64,000 nt of DNA from an uncultured Verrucomicrobiales bacterium (lineage in GTDB: Bacteria; Verrucomicrobiota; Verrucomicrobiia; Verrucomicrobiales; Akkermansiaceae): assembly GCA_937928545.1 (NCBI GenBank), contig CALGJQ010000025.1:80257-144256 (forward strand), written 5' to 3'. The position numbers were made by a program, and so were the translations under genes. The notes under the pieces are model-generated. The model did no database searches and had not been told where the DNA came from. It saw only the letters and a program-made list of their open reading frames with translations. The stretch's first letter is position 1, and each line of letters opens with the position of its first letter. This document shows positions 35,963-46,000 of the stretch, piece after piece.

Positions 35963-36681
35963 ACGCGACGCCACTTCGTCACCAAGGACACCGTCCACTG
36001 AAACTTTCGGGCGGTCTCGCGAATCAGAAACGGTTCGTCGGCGGCTTCGATCAACTCGAAGCTTCCGGCGAGTTCTTTTTCTAACCAATCACGCGTCCTC
36101 TCCTCCGGCCAATTCTCCTTCTTGGTAAAGTCCTCCAACCAAGTGCAAGGCGTCGCCAACACCAACTCCCCACCCTGCTTCACCAAATCCGGCAAGCGCT
36201 TTAAAAACTTCCGCGGCTCAGGCAATCGACACACCAAGTTCGCAGCATGCACCCGATCAAAAGCTCCCAAGTCCTCCCGCAAATTCATCGCATCCCCCAC
36301 CTCGAAGGTCACCCCCACTCCATCAATCCCTTCCGGTCTTGAAACTTCCAGTTCACTATAATCTGAAGCCTCTTCAAGACGTCGACACATCATCTTGCCG
36401 CCACCCCGGATCTCCTCGGCCGCGTCGATAAAGGCCTTTGAAAAATCAATCCCAATCACCTCATCACTCTCGCGACTCATTTCTAAACTCGACCTCCCCA
36501 CTGCACACCCCACATCGAGAGATCTCCTCACCTGTCCTCCCGAAAAATGACTCACCGTCCTAAGCGGAAAATCAAGCGCTTCACGAGGCCCTTTCTCCCA
36601 AGGAAGAATTTCTTTCGCCTTTCCATAATGAAAAAGGAGGTATTCTCCGACATATTGATCGGATTCGTAAACTTCTGACAT
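35959..36681 (-). CDS. 4-mercaptohistidine N1-methyltransferase-like SAM methyltransferase
   Basis: 240 residues. Class I SAM methyltransferase: motif I SLDVGCAVGRSSLE, acidic motif EVIGIDFS, and FEVGDAMNL/HAANLVCRL. The ends YVGEYLLFHYGKA and IRETARKFQWTVSLVTKW match the methyltransferase domain that forms the C-terminus of OvoA and makes ovothiol A from 4-mercaptohistidine (TIGR04345-like). Here it stands alone; the sulfoxide-synthase part of OvoA is not in the window. Function is inferred from family memory and should be treated as probable. Confidence 0.75.
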   Translation of the reverse strand: MSEVYESDQYVGEYLLFHYGKAKEILPWEKGPREALDFPLRTVSHFSGGQVRRSLDVGCAVGRSSLEMSRESDEVIGIDFSKAFIDAAEEIRGGGKMMCRRLEEASDYSELEVSRPEGIDGVGVTFEVGDAMNLREDLGAFDRVHAANLVCRLPEPRKFLKRLPDLVKQGGELVLATPCTWLEDFTKKENWPEERTRDWLEKELAGSFELIEAADEPFLIRETARKFQWTVSLVTKWRRV

Positions 36682-36758
36682 ACCTTGCCAATCAAGCCCC
36701 TAAAACGCCAATGTCTAGACCGAAGGCAACTTAGATCGATTGAATCGAAAAATTTCCA

Positions 36759-36773
36759 TTGTTCTTTGAACAA
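36759..36773. promoter_or_regulatory. inverted repeat in divergent promoter region
   Basis: TTGTTC-TTT-GAACAA, perfect 6-base arms, in the 148-base gap between the divergent methyltransferase and Lys-rich lipoprotein genes, 57 bases upstream of the latter. It resembles the TGTTC/GAACA arms reported for verrucomicrobial LexA sites, but with a 3-base rather than 4-base spacer, so LexA control is doubtful. It could be an operator for either gene. Confidence 0.4.
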
Positions 36774-36829
36774 AGATCGGCGAATTTAGTCAAAAGTTCC
36801 GTAACGATAATTCTAATTCATTCCCCCTC

Positions 36830-37519
36830 ATGAAGCATCCTCTTCTCCTTCCCCTCCTAGCAGCCATCGCTTTTGGCCTCGCATCCTGTGCCTCGGTCAA
36901 AACCGCCGTAAGCAAAATCCAAGGTCCTTTAAAGCCCACGGCTACCAAAACCATCCCTATCAAAAAGACTGCCACCCCTGTAAAAGCAGTCACCGCTCAG
37001 AAATCAACCTTCGCTAGACTGCAAGAGAAAGGCTTCAAGCTCCCAAGTCTTTTCCGCAAAACCCCGCCTGTCGTAGAGATTAAAAAGGCAGGTCCGTCCA
37101 AAGCCATTGCCAAGAAAACCACGAGCAAGAAGTCCTACGCTAAGAAAACTAGCAGTAAAAAAGCCACCACAAAGAAGTCGAAGCCCTCGAAAGCCGATCT
37201 TCTTGCTTGGAAGAAAAAGGAATCAGCCAAGAAAGAAAAGGCCCTTGTCCCGAAAGACTTCGACCCTTCCGATCTGGATGTTGATGGCCAAATCCCTTCA
37301 TACGGGATCCTCCCCTCGCTCAAACCTGGAGGTAGCACCTCGATCGAAGACATCGATGAAGCAGCCATCCTCCCGGCCGACGTCGCTAATTTGCCCTCCA
37401 TCCCGAGTATTCCCAGTGTCCCTAGCATCCCTAAGCCCGTAAGAACTCCGGATCTCTCCACTGTTCCCGACTACCTCAAGCCAGTCGGTCCCGTTCCCTC
37501 AATCAAGAGAGGCGAATAA
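36830..37519 (+). CDS. Lys-rich lipoprotein
   Basis: 229 residues. Lipoprotein signal peptide ending in LASC (Cys20). Residues about 40-145 are extremely lysine-rich with repeated KKT/SKK words (TTSKKSYAKKTSSKKATTKK and on), then an acidic region (DPSDLDVDGQ) and a Pro/Ser/Ile tail with tandem SIPS(I/V)P steps. No folded domain is evident. The positive stretch could bind polyanions such as LPS, nucleic acid or teichoic-like polymers, or mediate charge contact with peptidoglycan; this is inference. It may be related in design to the lipoprotein at 7395. Confidence 0.72.
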   Translation: MKHPLLLPLLAAIAFGLASCASVKTAVSKIQGPLKPTATKTIPIKKTATPVKAVTAQKSTFARLQEKGFKLPSLFRKTPPVVEIKKAGPSKAIAKKTTSKKSYAKKTSSKKATTKKSKPSKADLLAWKKKESAKKEKALVPKDFDPSDLDVDGQIPSYGILPSLKPGGSTSIEDIDEAAILPADVANLPSIPSIPSVPSIPKPVRTPDLSTVPDYLKPVGPVPSIKRGE

Positions 37520-37582
37520 AAATTCACTTCTCGTGAGTTGGGGGTTTTCACTCCCGTCATCCTGCGCTAAAGCCTCGGCATC

Positions 37583-38698
37583 ATGCTCAAGGCCGGAATC
37601 GTAGGAATGCCAAATGTAGGGAAGTCCACCCTCTTCAACGCCCTCACGCGCACTCGCAATGCCGAGGCCGCGAACTATCCCTTCTGCACCATTGACCCCA
37701 ACGTGGGCATGGTCACCGTCCCGGACTCCCGCTTGGACAAGCTCTCCGAGATGTCCAAGTCCACCAAGGTCATTCCCACCGCCATCGAATTCGTCGACAT
37801 CGCCGGCCTTGTCGAAGGCGCCTCCGAAGGAGCGGGCCTTGGAAACAAGTTCCTCGCCAACATTCGCGAAGTCGATGCCATCGTTCAAGTCGTTCGCTGC
37901 TTCGAAAACGACGACATCATTCACGAACTCGGCACCGTCGACCCCACGCGTGACATCGAAATCATCAACTCCGAGCTCATCCTCGCCGACCTCGCCGCTC
38001 TCGATAAACGAAAGCAGTCCCGCGAGAAAAAAGCCAAATCCGGCGACAAGGAATCCAAAGCTGAAGTCGACCTCATCCTCAAGCTCCTCCCCCACCTCGA
38101 CGCCGGAAAACCCGCCCTCACTGCCGACCTCAGCGATGACGAACGCGAGCTCATGCGCGAGTTCTTCCTCCTCTCTTCAAAGCGCACCATCTTCGCCTGC
38201 AACGTCAACGAATCTGACCTCGCTGGAGCCGTCAAAGACCCCGCATCTCACCCTCTCGTCGCGAAAGTCAAAGACTACGCCGCCGAATCTCACGGGGCCG
38301 AGATCATTGTCATCTCAGCTCAAATCGAAGAAGAACTCGTCGAGCTCTCCCCCGAAGAAGCCACCGAATTCCTCGGCGACATGGGCGTCACCGACTCCGG
38401 AGTCTCCGACCTCATCAAAGCCGTCTACCACCTCCTCGGTCTCCGCACCTACATTACGACCGGTGAACAAGAGACCCGCGCTTGGACCATCACCGATGGC
38501 GACAAAGCCCCCGCCGCCGCCGGAGTCATCCACGGAGACTTCGAGCGAGGCTTCATCGCAGCCGAGGTCATCCACTACGATGACTTCGTCGCCCTCGGAG
38601 GCAAAGCCGCTGGTCGCGAAGCCGGCAAACTCCGGGTCGAAGGAAAAGAATACGTCGTCAAAGACGGCGACGTCATCGAATTCCGCTTCAACGTTTAA
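37583..38698 (+). CDS. ychF: ribosome-binding ATPase YchF
   Basis: 371 residues. Obg-family P-loop protein with ATP rather than GTP preference; linked to translation and oxidative-stress response. G1 [14 protein letters not shown] is at the N-terminus, the switch region has [11 protein letters not shown], and [21 protein letters not shown] is the G3 block. The NVNES-type segment replaces the NKxD guanine-specificity motif, as in YchF. The C-terminal TGS-like domain includes TWTI-type sequence [20 protein letters not shown] and ends [12 protein letters not shown]. Length and ends are normal. Confidence 0.97.
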   Translation: MLKAGIVGMPNVGKSTLFNALTRTRNAEAANYPFCTIDPNVGMVTVPDSRLDKLSEMSKSTKVIPTAIEFVDIAGLVEGASEGAGLGNKFLANIREVDAIVQVVRCFENDDIIHELGTVDPTRDIEIINSELILADLAALDKRKQSREKKAKSGDKESKAEVDLILKLLPHLDAGKPALTADLSDDERELMREFFLLSSKRTIFACNVNESDLAGAVKDPASHPLVAKVKDYAAESHGAEIIVISAQIEEELVELSPEEATEFLGDMGVTDSGVSDLIKAVYHLLGLRTYITTGEQETRAWTITDGDKAPAAAGVIHGDFERGFIAAEVIHYDDFVALGGKAAGREAGKLRVEGKEYVVKDGDVIEFRFNV

Positions 38699-38923
38699 AC
38701 GTTTGCCGACGCCAGGCTTCTCCGCGTTTCAACGCGTCAGCTCACCCCTCTCATTCTCCCTTGCACCACTTTGGCGACTTTCGCCGCAAACTGGTCGGAC
38801 TACCCCAGTGAAATTAGGACGGCCTACGTTGAAGGAACAAAAACGAGGCCTCCGACAGAAGAATGTCCCAAGCGTGGATTTCCTCCTTTAAAAACTTCCG
38901 ACCACCCTTAGCTTCCTTCATCC
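38699..38923. other. non-coding spacer between ychF and protease gene
   Basis: 225 bases with no supported gene. A small perfect palindrome CGCGTT-TC-AACGCG lies at 38723-38736, shortly after the ychF stop, without a T-run, so it is not a standard terminator. The promoter of the protease operon is expected here but no clear -35/-10 pair was identified. Confidence 0.5.
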
Positions 38924-40408
38924 ATGAGACCCCTCTCGATTCTTTTCACCCTTTCTCTCTCCATTCCTCTCCTTGCTCAACTCAAGGAGCCTCCAATCAA
39001 ACCCATCGGTGCCATCGCGCCCGCGCCCACCATTTATGACTCCGTCGTAAAGATCGAGGTCGCCACCCAAGTCCCCGACTACCGCACTCCTTGGAACAGT
39101 GGACGCTTCTCGGGCGGCACCGGCACCGGCTTCATCATCGGCCCAAACCAAATCCTCACCAACGCCCACGTCGTTTCTGATAACCGCCGCCTCCTCGTCA
39201 CTCGCCGCGGATCGTCCCAAAAGCACGTCGCCCGCGTTCGCCACATTGCTCACGATTGCGATCTCGCCCTCATCGAGCTTCAAGACTTCAAACCCTTCGA
39301 AGGACTCCCCCACCTTGAGATTGGCGGCATGCCCAAGCTCGAAAGCCGCGTCTCCGCCATCGGCTATCCCGTCGGCGGCGAGCGCCTCTCCGTCACGCAA
39401 GGAGTCGTCTCCCGCATCGACTTCAGCAGCTACAGCCACTCCCGCGCCGACTCTCACCTCGTCATCCAGATCGACGCCGCCATCAATCCCGGCAATTCCG
39501 GCGGGCCCGTCATTCAAGACAAAAAAGTGGTTGGTGTGGCCTTCCAAGGAAACACCCAAGCCGACAACGTGGGCTACATCATTCCCACCCCGGTCGTAAA
39601 ACGCTTCCTTACCGACATCTCGGACGGAAAATACGACTACTATATGGACTTGGGAATTTCACCCTTCCCTCTCTTCAATCCCGCCATGCGCCGGGCCTTT
39701 GATCTTCCTGAAGATGGCAAAGGAGTTCTCGTCGCCAATGTCGTTCCTGATGGCCCCGCCGATGGAGTCTTAGAAAAAGGTGACGTCCTCCTGAGCATCG
39801 ACGGAAATCCTATCGACAGCGCTGGCAACATTAGCATCGGCGGTGAATTCGTCGACATGAATGAAATCGTTGAGCGCAAATTCGCAGGAGATAAAGTGGC
39901 CTTCACCCTCATCCGCAAAGGCAACAAGATCGATAAAGAACTCACTCTCAAAAAATTCCCCTACTCCCGCATTTACGCCATTCAATATGAACAAATCCCC
40001 CGCTTCACCTTTTTTGCGGGCCTCGTTTTTCAGCCACTCGACCTGAACCTCTTCGCCAGCTACAAGTTCGATAACCGCCGCCTTCGTCAGATATACGCCG
40101 ACTACATCTCCGAGGGCCTTTTCCGAGAGATGGCAGACGTCGTCGTCCTGACTCGAGTCGAAAAAGACAGCCTCACCACCCGCATGGGAGGCTTCACCGG
40201 ACTCGTCGTCGAAGAGGTCAATGGAACGAAGATCAAAAACCTCCGCCAATTCCATGAAATCCTAAACGCCCCTGAGCCGCCCGAGTATCACGTCATCAAG
40301 TTCAACGGAGCCAGCCGCCCTCTGGTCATTCCTTCCGCCGAAGTGCCCGCCGCTCAAAAACGCATCATGGCTCAAAGCGGCATCACCAAGGCAGCCCAAC
40401 TCGACTAA
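38924..40408 (+). CDS. periplasmic trypsin-like serine protease with PDZ domains
   Basis: 494 residues with signal peptide (MRPLSILFTLSLSIPLLAQ). HtrA/DegP-type chymotrypsin fold with an intact triad: His82 in LTNAHVV, Asp113 in HDCDLALIEL and Ser192 in NPGNSGGPV. A first PDZ-like domain follows (about 255-335, VLVANVVPDGPADGVLEKGD), and a second region (about 350-480) looks like a diverged PDZ as in plant Deg proteins. Likely a periplasmic quality-control protease. It is followed, 40 bases on, by a paralogue lacking two of the three catalytic residues. Confidence 0.92.
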   Translation: MRPLSILFTLSLSIPLLAQLKEPPIKPIGAIAPAPTIYDSVVKIEVATQVPDYRTPWNSGRFSGGTGTGFIIGPNQILTNAHVVSDNRRLLVTRRGSSQKHVARVRHIAHDCDLALIELQDFKPFEGLPHLEIGGMPKLESRVSAIGYPVGGERLSVTQGVVSRIDFSSYSHSRADSHLVIQIDAAINPGNSGGPVIQDKKVVGVAFQGNTQADNVGYIIPTPVVKRFLTDISDGKYDYYMDLGISPFPLFNPAMRRAFDLPEDGKGVLVANVVPDGPADGVLEKGDVLLSIDGNPIDSAGNISIGGEFVDMNEIVERKFAGDKVAFTLIRKGNKIDKELTLKKFPYSRIYAIQYEQIPRFTFFAGLVFQPLDLNLFASYKFDNRRLRQIYADYISEGLFREMADVVVLTRVEKDSLTTRMGGFTGLVVEEVNGTKIKNLRQFHEILNAPEPPEYHVIKFNGASRPLVIPSAEVPAAQKRIMAQSGITKAAQLD

Positions 40409-40448
40409 AACCAATTTTCTCAATTAACCTCTCTCGGAACCCAATTCC

Positions 40449-41906
40449 ATGAAATCACTTCTCGCTCTCTTCCTGACTCTCTCCCTCCCCCTCCTCGCGG
40501 GGCCCGAAAAGTCAGTCATTCGTGTCAACTCGACCATTCAGAACTTCAGCGCCTCTCAACCCTGGGAAAAGGCTCCTTCCCGTTCTCGGCGTGGCCTCGG
40601 AACGATCCTTCCCGGCAACCGCATTCTCACCACCGCGGCCATGGCGACTGACGCCACCTACATCGAGCTTCAGTCCGCTGACAGCACCCAGACTGTCACC
40701 GCGAAAGTCAGCATGATCGATTACGATGCGAACCTTGCTTTGCTCGTCCCCGACAGTGAGCCCGGTTTCCTCGCCAAACTCACCCCCGCTGAAATCGCAG
40801 CCCCACCAAAGCCAGGCGAGCAACTGAGCCTCCTCCAGTTTGAAAACAATGGCGACCCGCTCTCCACCACCGGCACCATTCGTTCCATGGAGCTTCTCAG
40901 CACCTTCGTCACCGGACGATACTTCCTCTGCTACACCTTAAAGGCCTCCATGCAGACCTCCGGAAATTCCTTCACTCTCCCCGCCTTCGTCGATGGCAAA
41001 CTCGCCGGCATCCTCACCAGCTACGACGCTAAAGACCAGATCAGCGACCTCATCTCCGTCGATATCATTGCCGCTTTCCTTAAGGACGCCTCCGATGGGA
41101 AATACGAAGGCTTTCCAAGCCTCGGAGTCGGCACCACCACCACCGAAGACCCACACTTCCGTGGCTGGCTCAAGCTCCCTGAAGATCAAGGAGGACTCTA
41201 CATCACCCGCATTCTCCCCGGTGGTTCCGGCGACCTCGCTGGCCTTAAAAAAGGCGACGTCATCCTCAACGTCAGTGGCAACGACCTCGACCGCCGCGGC
41301 TACTTTCAACATCCAAAATACGGCACCCTTTACTGGCCACACCTCGTCAAAGGAGCTCCCCTCATGGGAGAAAAAATTCCCGTCCAAATTCTCCGCGACG
41401 GAAAACAAGAGACGATCGAAGTCACCCTAAAAAAGAGCCCTTCGCCCCTCGTTCCCACTCATCGCTTTGATCAAGCTCCCCCCTTCCTCATCAAAGGAGG
41501 CCTCGTCTTCCAAGAACTCTCCAGACCATACTTGGAAGCCTTTGGAAAAGATTGGTCCACTCGTGCCCCCCTCAACCTTCTCGACGTGCTCAGCAGTCCA
41601 GAAGATTATGAAAAGGGACGGCGGCGCGTCGTGGTCCTGACCCGCGTCGTCGCCACCGAGGCCACCATCGGCTACGACCGCCTCGCCAGCCAAATCATCA
41701 AGTCCGTCAATGGAGAGCCCGTAGCTGGACTCCCTGAACTCGCCGAAGCCTTAGAAAAAACTCCCGCCACCGGCATTCACATCATCGAAACTGACGAAGA
41801 ACCCTATCAGATCTTCCTCGACGAATACCTCTCGGATCAAGTCGACGCTGACTTCCTCAAGCGCGGCCTTCCTATCCTGAAGCGCCTCTACGAAGTCAAA
41901 AAATAG
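40449..41906 (+). CDS. catalytically degenerate HtrA-like paralogue (pseudoprotease) with PDZ domain
   Basis: 485 residues, signal peptide MKSLLALFLTLSLPLLAG. It aligns along its length with the preceding protease, including the PDZ core (LYITRILPGGSGDLAGLKKGD) and the shared VVVLTRV motif in the C-terminal domain. The protease core has lost function residues: His becomes Ala64 (ILTTAAMATD in place of ILTNAHVVSD), Asp becomes Asn95 (DYDANLALL), while Ser174 is kept in SGNSFTLP but the GGP oxyanion motif is gone. A regulatory or substrate-binding partner of the active enzyme is likely; that is inference. Confidence 0.85.
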   Translation: MKSLLALFLTLSLPLLAGPEKSVIRVNSTIQNFSASQPWEKAPSRSRRGLGTILPGNRILTTAAMATDATYIELQSADSTQTVTAKVSMIDYDANLALLVPDSEPGFLAKLTPAEIAAPPKPGEQLSLLQFENNGDPLSTTGTIRSMELLSTFVTGRYFLCYTLKASMQTSGNSFTLPAFVDGKLAGILTSYDAKDQISDLISVDIIAAFLKDASDGKYEGFPSLGVGTTTTEDPHFRGWLKLPEDQGGLYITRILPGGSGDLAGLKKGDVILNVSGNDLDRRGYFQHPKYGTLYWPHLVKGAPLMGEKIPVQILRDGKQETIEVTLKKSPSPLVPTHRFDQAPPFLIKGGLVFQELSRPYLEAFGKDWSTRAPLNLLDVLSSPEDYEKGRRRVVVLTRVVATEATIGYDRLASQIIKSVNGEPVAGLPELAEALEKTPATGIHIIETDEEPYQIFLDEYLSDQVDADFLKRGLPILKRLYEVKK

Positions 41907-41918
41907 GGCCAGCCAGAA

Positions 41919-42899
41919 TTACTTCTGGGGAATCTTCAGCACCTGTCTCAAGCGGATCACATCAGACCGGAGCCCGTTAGCCTTCTTAATACTGGAGACA
42001 CTCACCCCGTGGCGACGAGCAATCCCGCTCAAGGTATCCCCTTTCACCACTCGATACGTCACTGCTTTAGGAACGACCTTTGGTTCAGGCTTAGGCTCAG
42101 GTTTTGGTTCGGGCTTGGGCTCAGGTTTCTTTTCTGGTTCAGGCTCAGGCTCAGGTTTCGACTCTTCTTCCACCTTAGGAGGCATCGTCTCGCTCGCCCC
42201 TTCCCCTGATGAATCAATCGGCTTCGATGACTCCGGAAACATGTCGATGACATCCGGAGTTTCCACCTCCTCTGCAACTTCCGCAATCGATGTTGCCGTC
42301 CCTTCTTCCTTCACTGGCTCAGGCTCATCGATCCTTCTCAACTCAGGCCGCATCAACTCAGGAGTTTCCTCTGGCTTAATCTCGACAATCGGAGGAGTGG
42401 CGACTTCAGGAGTCCGGTTTGTAGAAGCCAAGGGAGAAATTGGAGAACCCACTTCACCAACCCGTCTTAGCATCGTCAATTGATGCAAAGCGATCCCTGA
42501 AGAATCAGTGAAGACTTGTGCATGGTGCCGATGAAACCCGGCTCTCAAGTATTTAATCTCATGCAGGAAAAGCTCTTGCTCCGTAAAACCCCAAACCACG
42601 GACCACTCACGATACTTCTCACCGTTAAACGTCTCGGCAATTGCTCGATACTGATTTGCTCCATCCTCAAGACGACCTTCAACCGTCGAAAAATATTGTT
42701 CTCCGGGCAGGTTTTCCATTTGCAGCTGCAGCCCAGCCTTACTGGTCCAAGGAGAGAATCGAGCTTCCCGCGCCAACTCCGCAGTAGAAGCGACAGACTC
42801 ATTTTGATCGACCATTTTCTTTTCCTTCTGACCACAGGAGGTCAAAAGAGCTGCTAGACCGATAACGAGAGGGAAATTTCCTAAGGAAGGTTTTTTCAT
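41919..42899 (-). CDS. LysM-domain lipoprotein
   Basis: 326 residues. Lipoprotein signal with LTSC (Cys22). An unrecognised globular part (about 40-150) is followed by an acidic, Pro/Glu-rich region and an [12 protein letters not shown] repeat of about 40 residues (spanning 42060-42180), a rigid spacer. The C-terminal 45 residues are a LysM domain ([20 protein letters not shown]...LKIPQK), which binds peptidoglycan glycan. It would tether the outer or inner membrane to the cell wall. Convergent to the pseudoprotease with 12 bases between stops. Confidence 0.88.
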   Translation of the reverse strand: MKKPSLGNFPLVIGLAALLTSCGQKEKKMVDQNESVASTAELAREARFSPWTSKAGLQLQMENLPGEQYFSTVEGRLEDGANQYRAIAETFNGEKYREWSVVWGFTEQELFLHEIKYLRAGFHRHHAQVFTDSSGIALHQLTMLRRVGEVGSPISPLASTNRTPEVATPPIVEIKPEETPELMRPELRRIDEPEPVKEEGTATSIAEVAEEVETPDVIDMFPESSKPIDSSGEGASETMPPKVEEESKPEPEPEPEKKPEPKPEPKPEPKPEPKVVPKAVTYRVVKGDTLSGIARRHGVSVSSIKKANGLRSDVIRLRQVLKIPQK

Positions 42900-43037
42900 G
42901 AAGAACTATAGATGGGGGTTGAGCCAAGCTTGGGGGTCAAACTCGCCTTCGGCGGGAACCTAGCACCCCTTTTCGGCGATGAGAAGCGCCCAATTTCGAT
43001 TGCACGCATTCTTTCTCGCTCCAAAAATAGCCGAAAA

Positions 43038-43068
43038 AACCACCTTCCCAAATGATGGGAAGGTGGTT
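43038..43068 (-). terminator. intrinsic terminator of the autotransporter gene
   Basis: Perfect 12-bp stem AACCACCTTCCC (43038-43049) with 43057-43068 and a 7-base loop. On the minus strand it is followed by a T-run, placing it directly downstream of the autotransporter gene, which ends at 43096. Confidence 0.9.
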
Positions 43069-43095
43069 GAAATCAGATTCTAGTGCTTCGAAGGC

Positions 43096-46000
43096 CTAGA
43101 AGGACCAACTTGCCTTAAGCTGGAAGTTATCATTTCTCTCCTCAGACGAGAAACGCCCAAGATAACTCGCTCCAATTCGCAAGGACTCAGTGACATCAAA
43201 GTCGAGACCCAAGCCAATCACTGCCGAATCAGTCGCGTATGAAGCACTGCTCACATCGAATGCGGAACCGCCTGCAAAGCTATGACTCGCTGAAGAATAC
43301 TCATCTCCAAAGACATGCTCCCAACCGATCGTTCCGTGCAAACGAGAAGGAATGGAACCAGTCCGGAAGTCATGACCATAACGAAGACCCAACATAGAAG
43401 TCAGTCGATCCTGATCAAATCCATCCCCCTGCAAAGCACCTGGACCACCATCTTCGGCGTAGGAATCGCCGCTGAGATTAGTCCATCCTAAACGAAGGAA
43501 TGGCTCGAGAGTCGAACGATGATTGAAACGATACTCATAACCCAACTCTCCAAAGATCTGGAGGGCATCCGCATCATAGTCGGCGGTGTAGGTATTACCG
43601 ACTCCTCCCATCAAGGTGTTGCGGCGAGTTTCAATATCACTCTTGGTGTAGGATGCTCCAATCAGAACATTGACGAACCCATTTTCCATCTCAAGAGAAC
43701 GTCCTAAGGTTGCCGCAAGAGTCATGCTCTCAATATCAGCACTCGAGCGACGGTCTGAGAGACTGACATCCCCATCGGTATGACCGAAGGAAAGTCCAGC
43801 ACTCCAACCCTGACCGAGCATGACATTGGCGCCGACGAAGAACCCATCAAGCGATTGATCCAGATCAGAAATATTGTCATTACCATCAAGACTAAGCTCG
43901 TCTGAGACAAGGTTTCCCCAGAGGGCTACTCCATTAGAGTCAAGCTGGCGATGAGTCGTGGTGGATGCTAGTCCGCCCTTAGGATCATGATAATTTGTTG
44001 TCGTTGTGGTTCTACCATTGTCACGGTTATCACGAACATGGTCACGGATTCGATCAAGATTGACTCCCTGAACGACCCGCTCTGAACCAAGAATTGCCCC
44101 AGCAACTCCAGCATGGAGTTCTCCAGAGAGTTGATCGAAGTTCGCAGACGCGTTCTCAGCGCCTCCACGGACGATACTGTTATAGAGTTCGCCATTTCTT
44201 TCGGTTGAATTCAATCCAGCTGCAGCACTCGATTGGTTGTCAGTAAGGCCTTCAATCTCAGTCTCAAAATCAACATCGTTTCGAATAAGCTCAAGCTGAA
44301 CTCCGAGATCGGTATTGGTGAGAACTGAGTTAAGGTTATCCAAGTTACCCGAGACCGTTTCAAAACTCCCGTTCACTGCTCCTTCAGTCTCGATAATCGC
44401 GTGAGATGAATGCCAAGTTTCTCCGTCGTCGGTATGGTAAACTACCTCTCCGCCGAGATTCGCATCTCCTCCAACAACCAAGAGATCGCTTGCTCCAGTG
44501 GATCGCTCTAAGTCGAGATGAAGTGTTCCCTCAGCAGTCTGAGTGTAGTCCCCACCAACCGTGATCGTTCCAACATCGTGACTATCATTGCAATGAGACC
44601 CTGGATTCAGCGTTCCACTGTTACTCAAGTTTCCACCGACTGAACCGAAGCCAGCAAGACCACCAGCACTGCCAACAATCGCGTTGCCGGCTATTGAGGT
44701 ATCACTATCGGCAAGAGAGTCACCTAATACCAAGGTTCCTCCTTCAACAGAAGTGAGTCCGCTATAAGTGTTTGTGCCGCTCAGGACCAAGCTACCTGCT
44801 CCGAGCTTCGTCAAGTCACCCGTTCCAGTGATCGCTTGATCGAGGTGGAAGCAATTCTCAGCATCTACGATGTCGAATGAACCGCCTCCACTGAGAAGGG
44901 AAACATTTCTAGAAGTCCCTGTGAACTCAGTTCCGGTGACCTGAAGGGCACCACCATTGAAAGTAAGTCCGCCTTCTGCTGCACCAAGACTTCCATCTTG
45001 CGCAACCGAGAGAACTCCTTCGTTAATCGTCCATGGAGTTAACTCATCGGTCGTTCCAGTAAGATTCCACTGGCTCTCACCATCCTTGGAATACTGATTG
45101 AAGCCGACATACTGCTGACCAATTTGCCCAACATCGAAGGTCGAATTTTCATCTCCTCCAAGACAAAGGTGATCATCTGCCTCTCCGTCCATTTGCATCG
45201 CAACGACGTTCCCCTCAATCACTGAGTTCGAACGAAGCTCCAACATGTTGCCGCCACCTGAGAATTTAATGGCATTAGATTGGACCGAGCCATCACCCTT
45301 CATCCCTGCAATAATCGTTCCGTTGTTGATGATCGTGGTATTGCCTTCACCGGTGACAGCGATTCCACCCATGCCCATTCCGCCAAGCGCACCAGAGGCT
45401 CCTCCTGAACCAACTCCTCCTGCCGAGCCAGAGGCACCGGCAAGTCCGGCGGACCCAACCGCTCCTCCTGAACCAGATGAACCTGATGCTCCGGCCGCGC
45501 CTGCACCACCTGCCGCACCGCTCATACCGGCAGGCCCGGACTTACCATCCACGCCGGGATTTCCATTAGCGCCAGGAGCACCTGGATTTCCAGAGGCACC
45601 AGAAGTACCAGCGATCCCCTCGACTCCCATCGAACCATCAACTCCGTCAGCACCATCGACACCTGCGGTCGTTCCTGATCCAGGAACTCCGCCCGCGCCG
45701 TTTGCACCAATTCCCCCCATTGAACCTGCAATTCCTGATGGAGAATCTATTCCATCCAAACCATCTATACCACGGACTCCATCTTCGCCATCCATCCCGA
45801 CTATGCCTGTCCCGGTCTTAGCTCCACCTGTTCCACCTTCTCCACCAGCACCACCGATACCACCGGCACCACCAACGGCCGCTCCACCAGCACCACCTTG
45901 TCCCGGTGTTCCTACGAGCCCAGCGCTACCGCCAGATCCGCCGACTCCACCAAGACCACCAGCTCCTCCTAAACCACCAGCTCCACCAGCTCCAGCGAGA

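Noticed and set aside
40449..41906. Pseudogene status for the second HtrA-like gene
   Set aside because: The frame is intact with signal peptide, PDZ core and C-terminal domain conserved; only active-site residues are changed.
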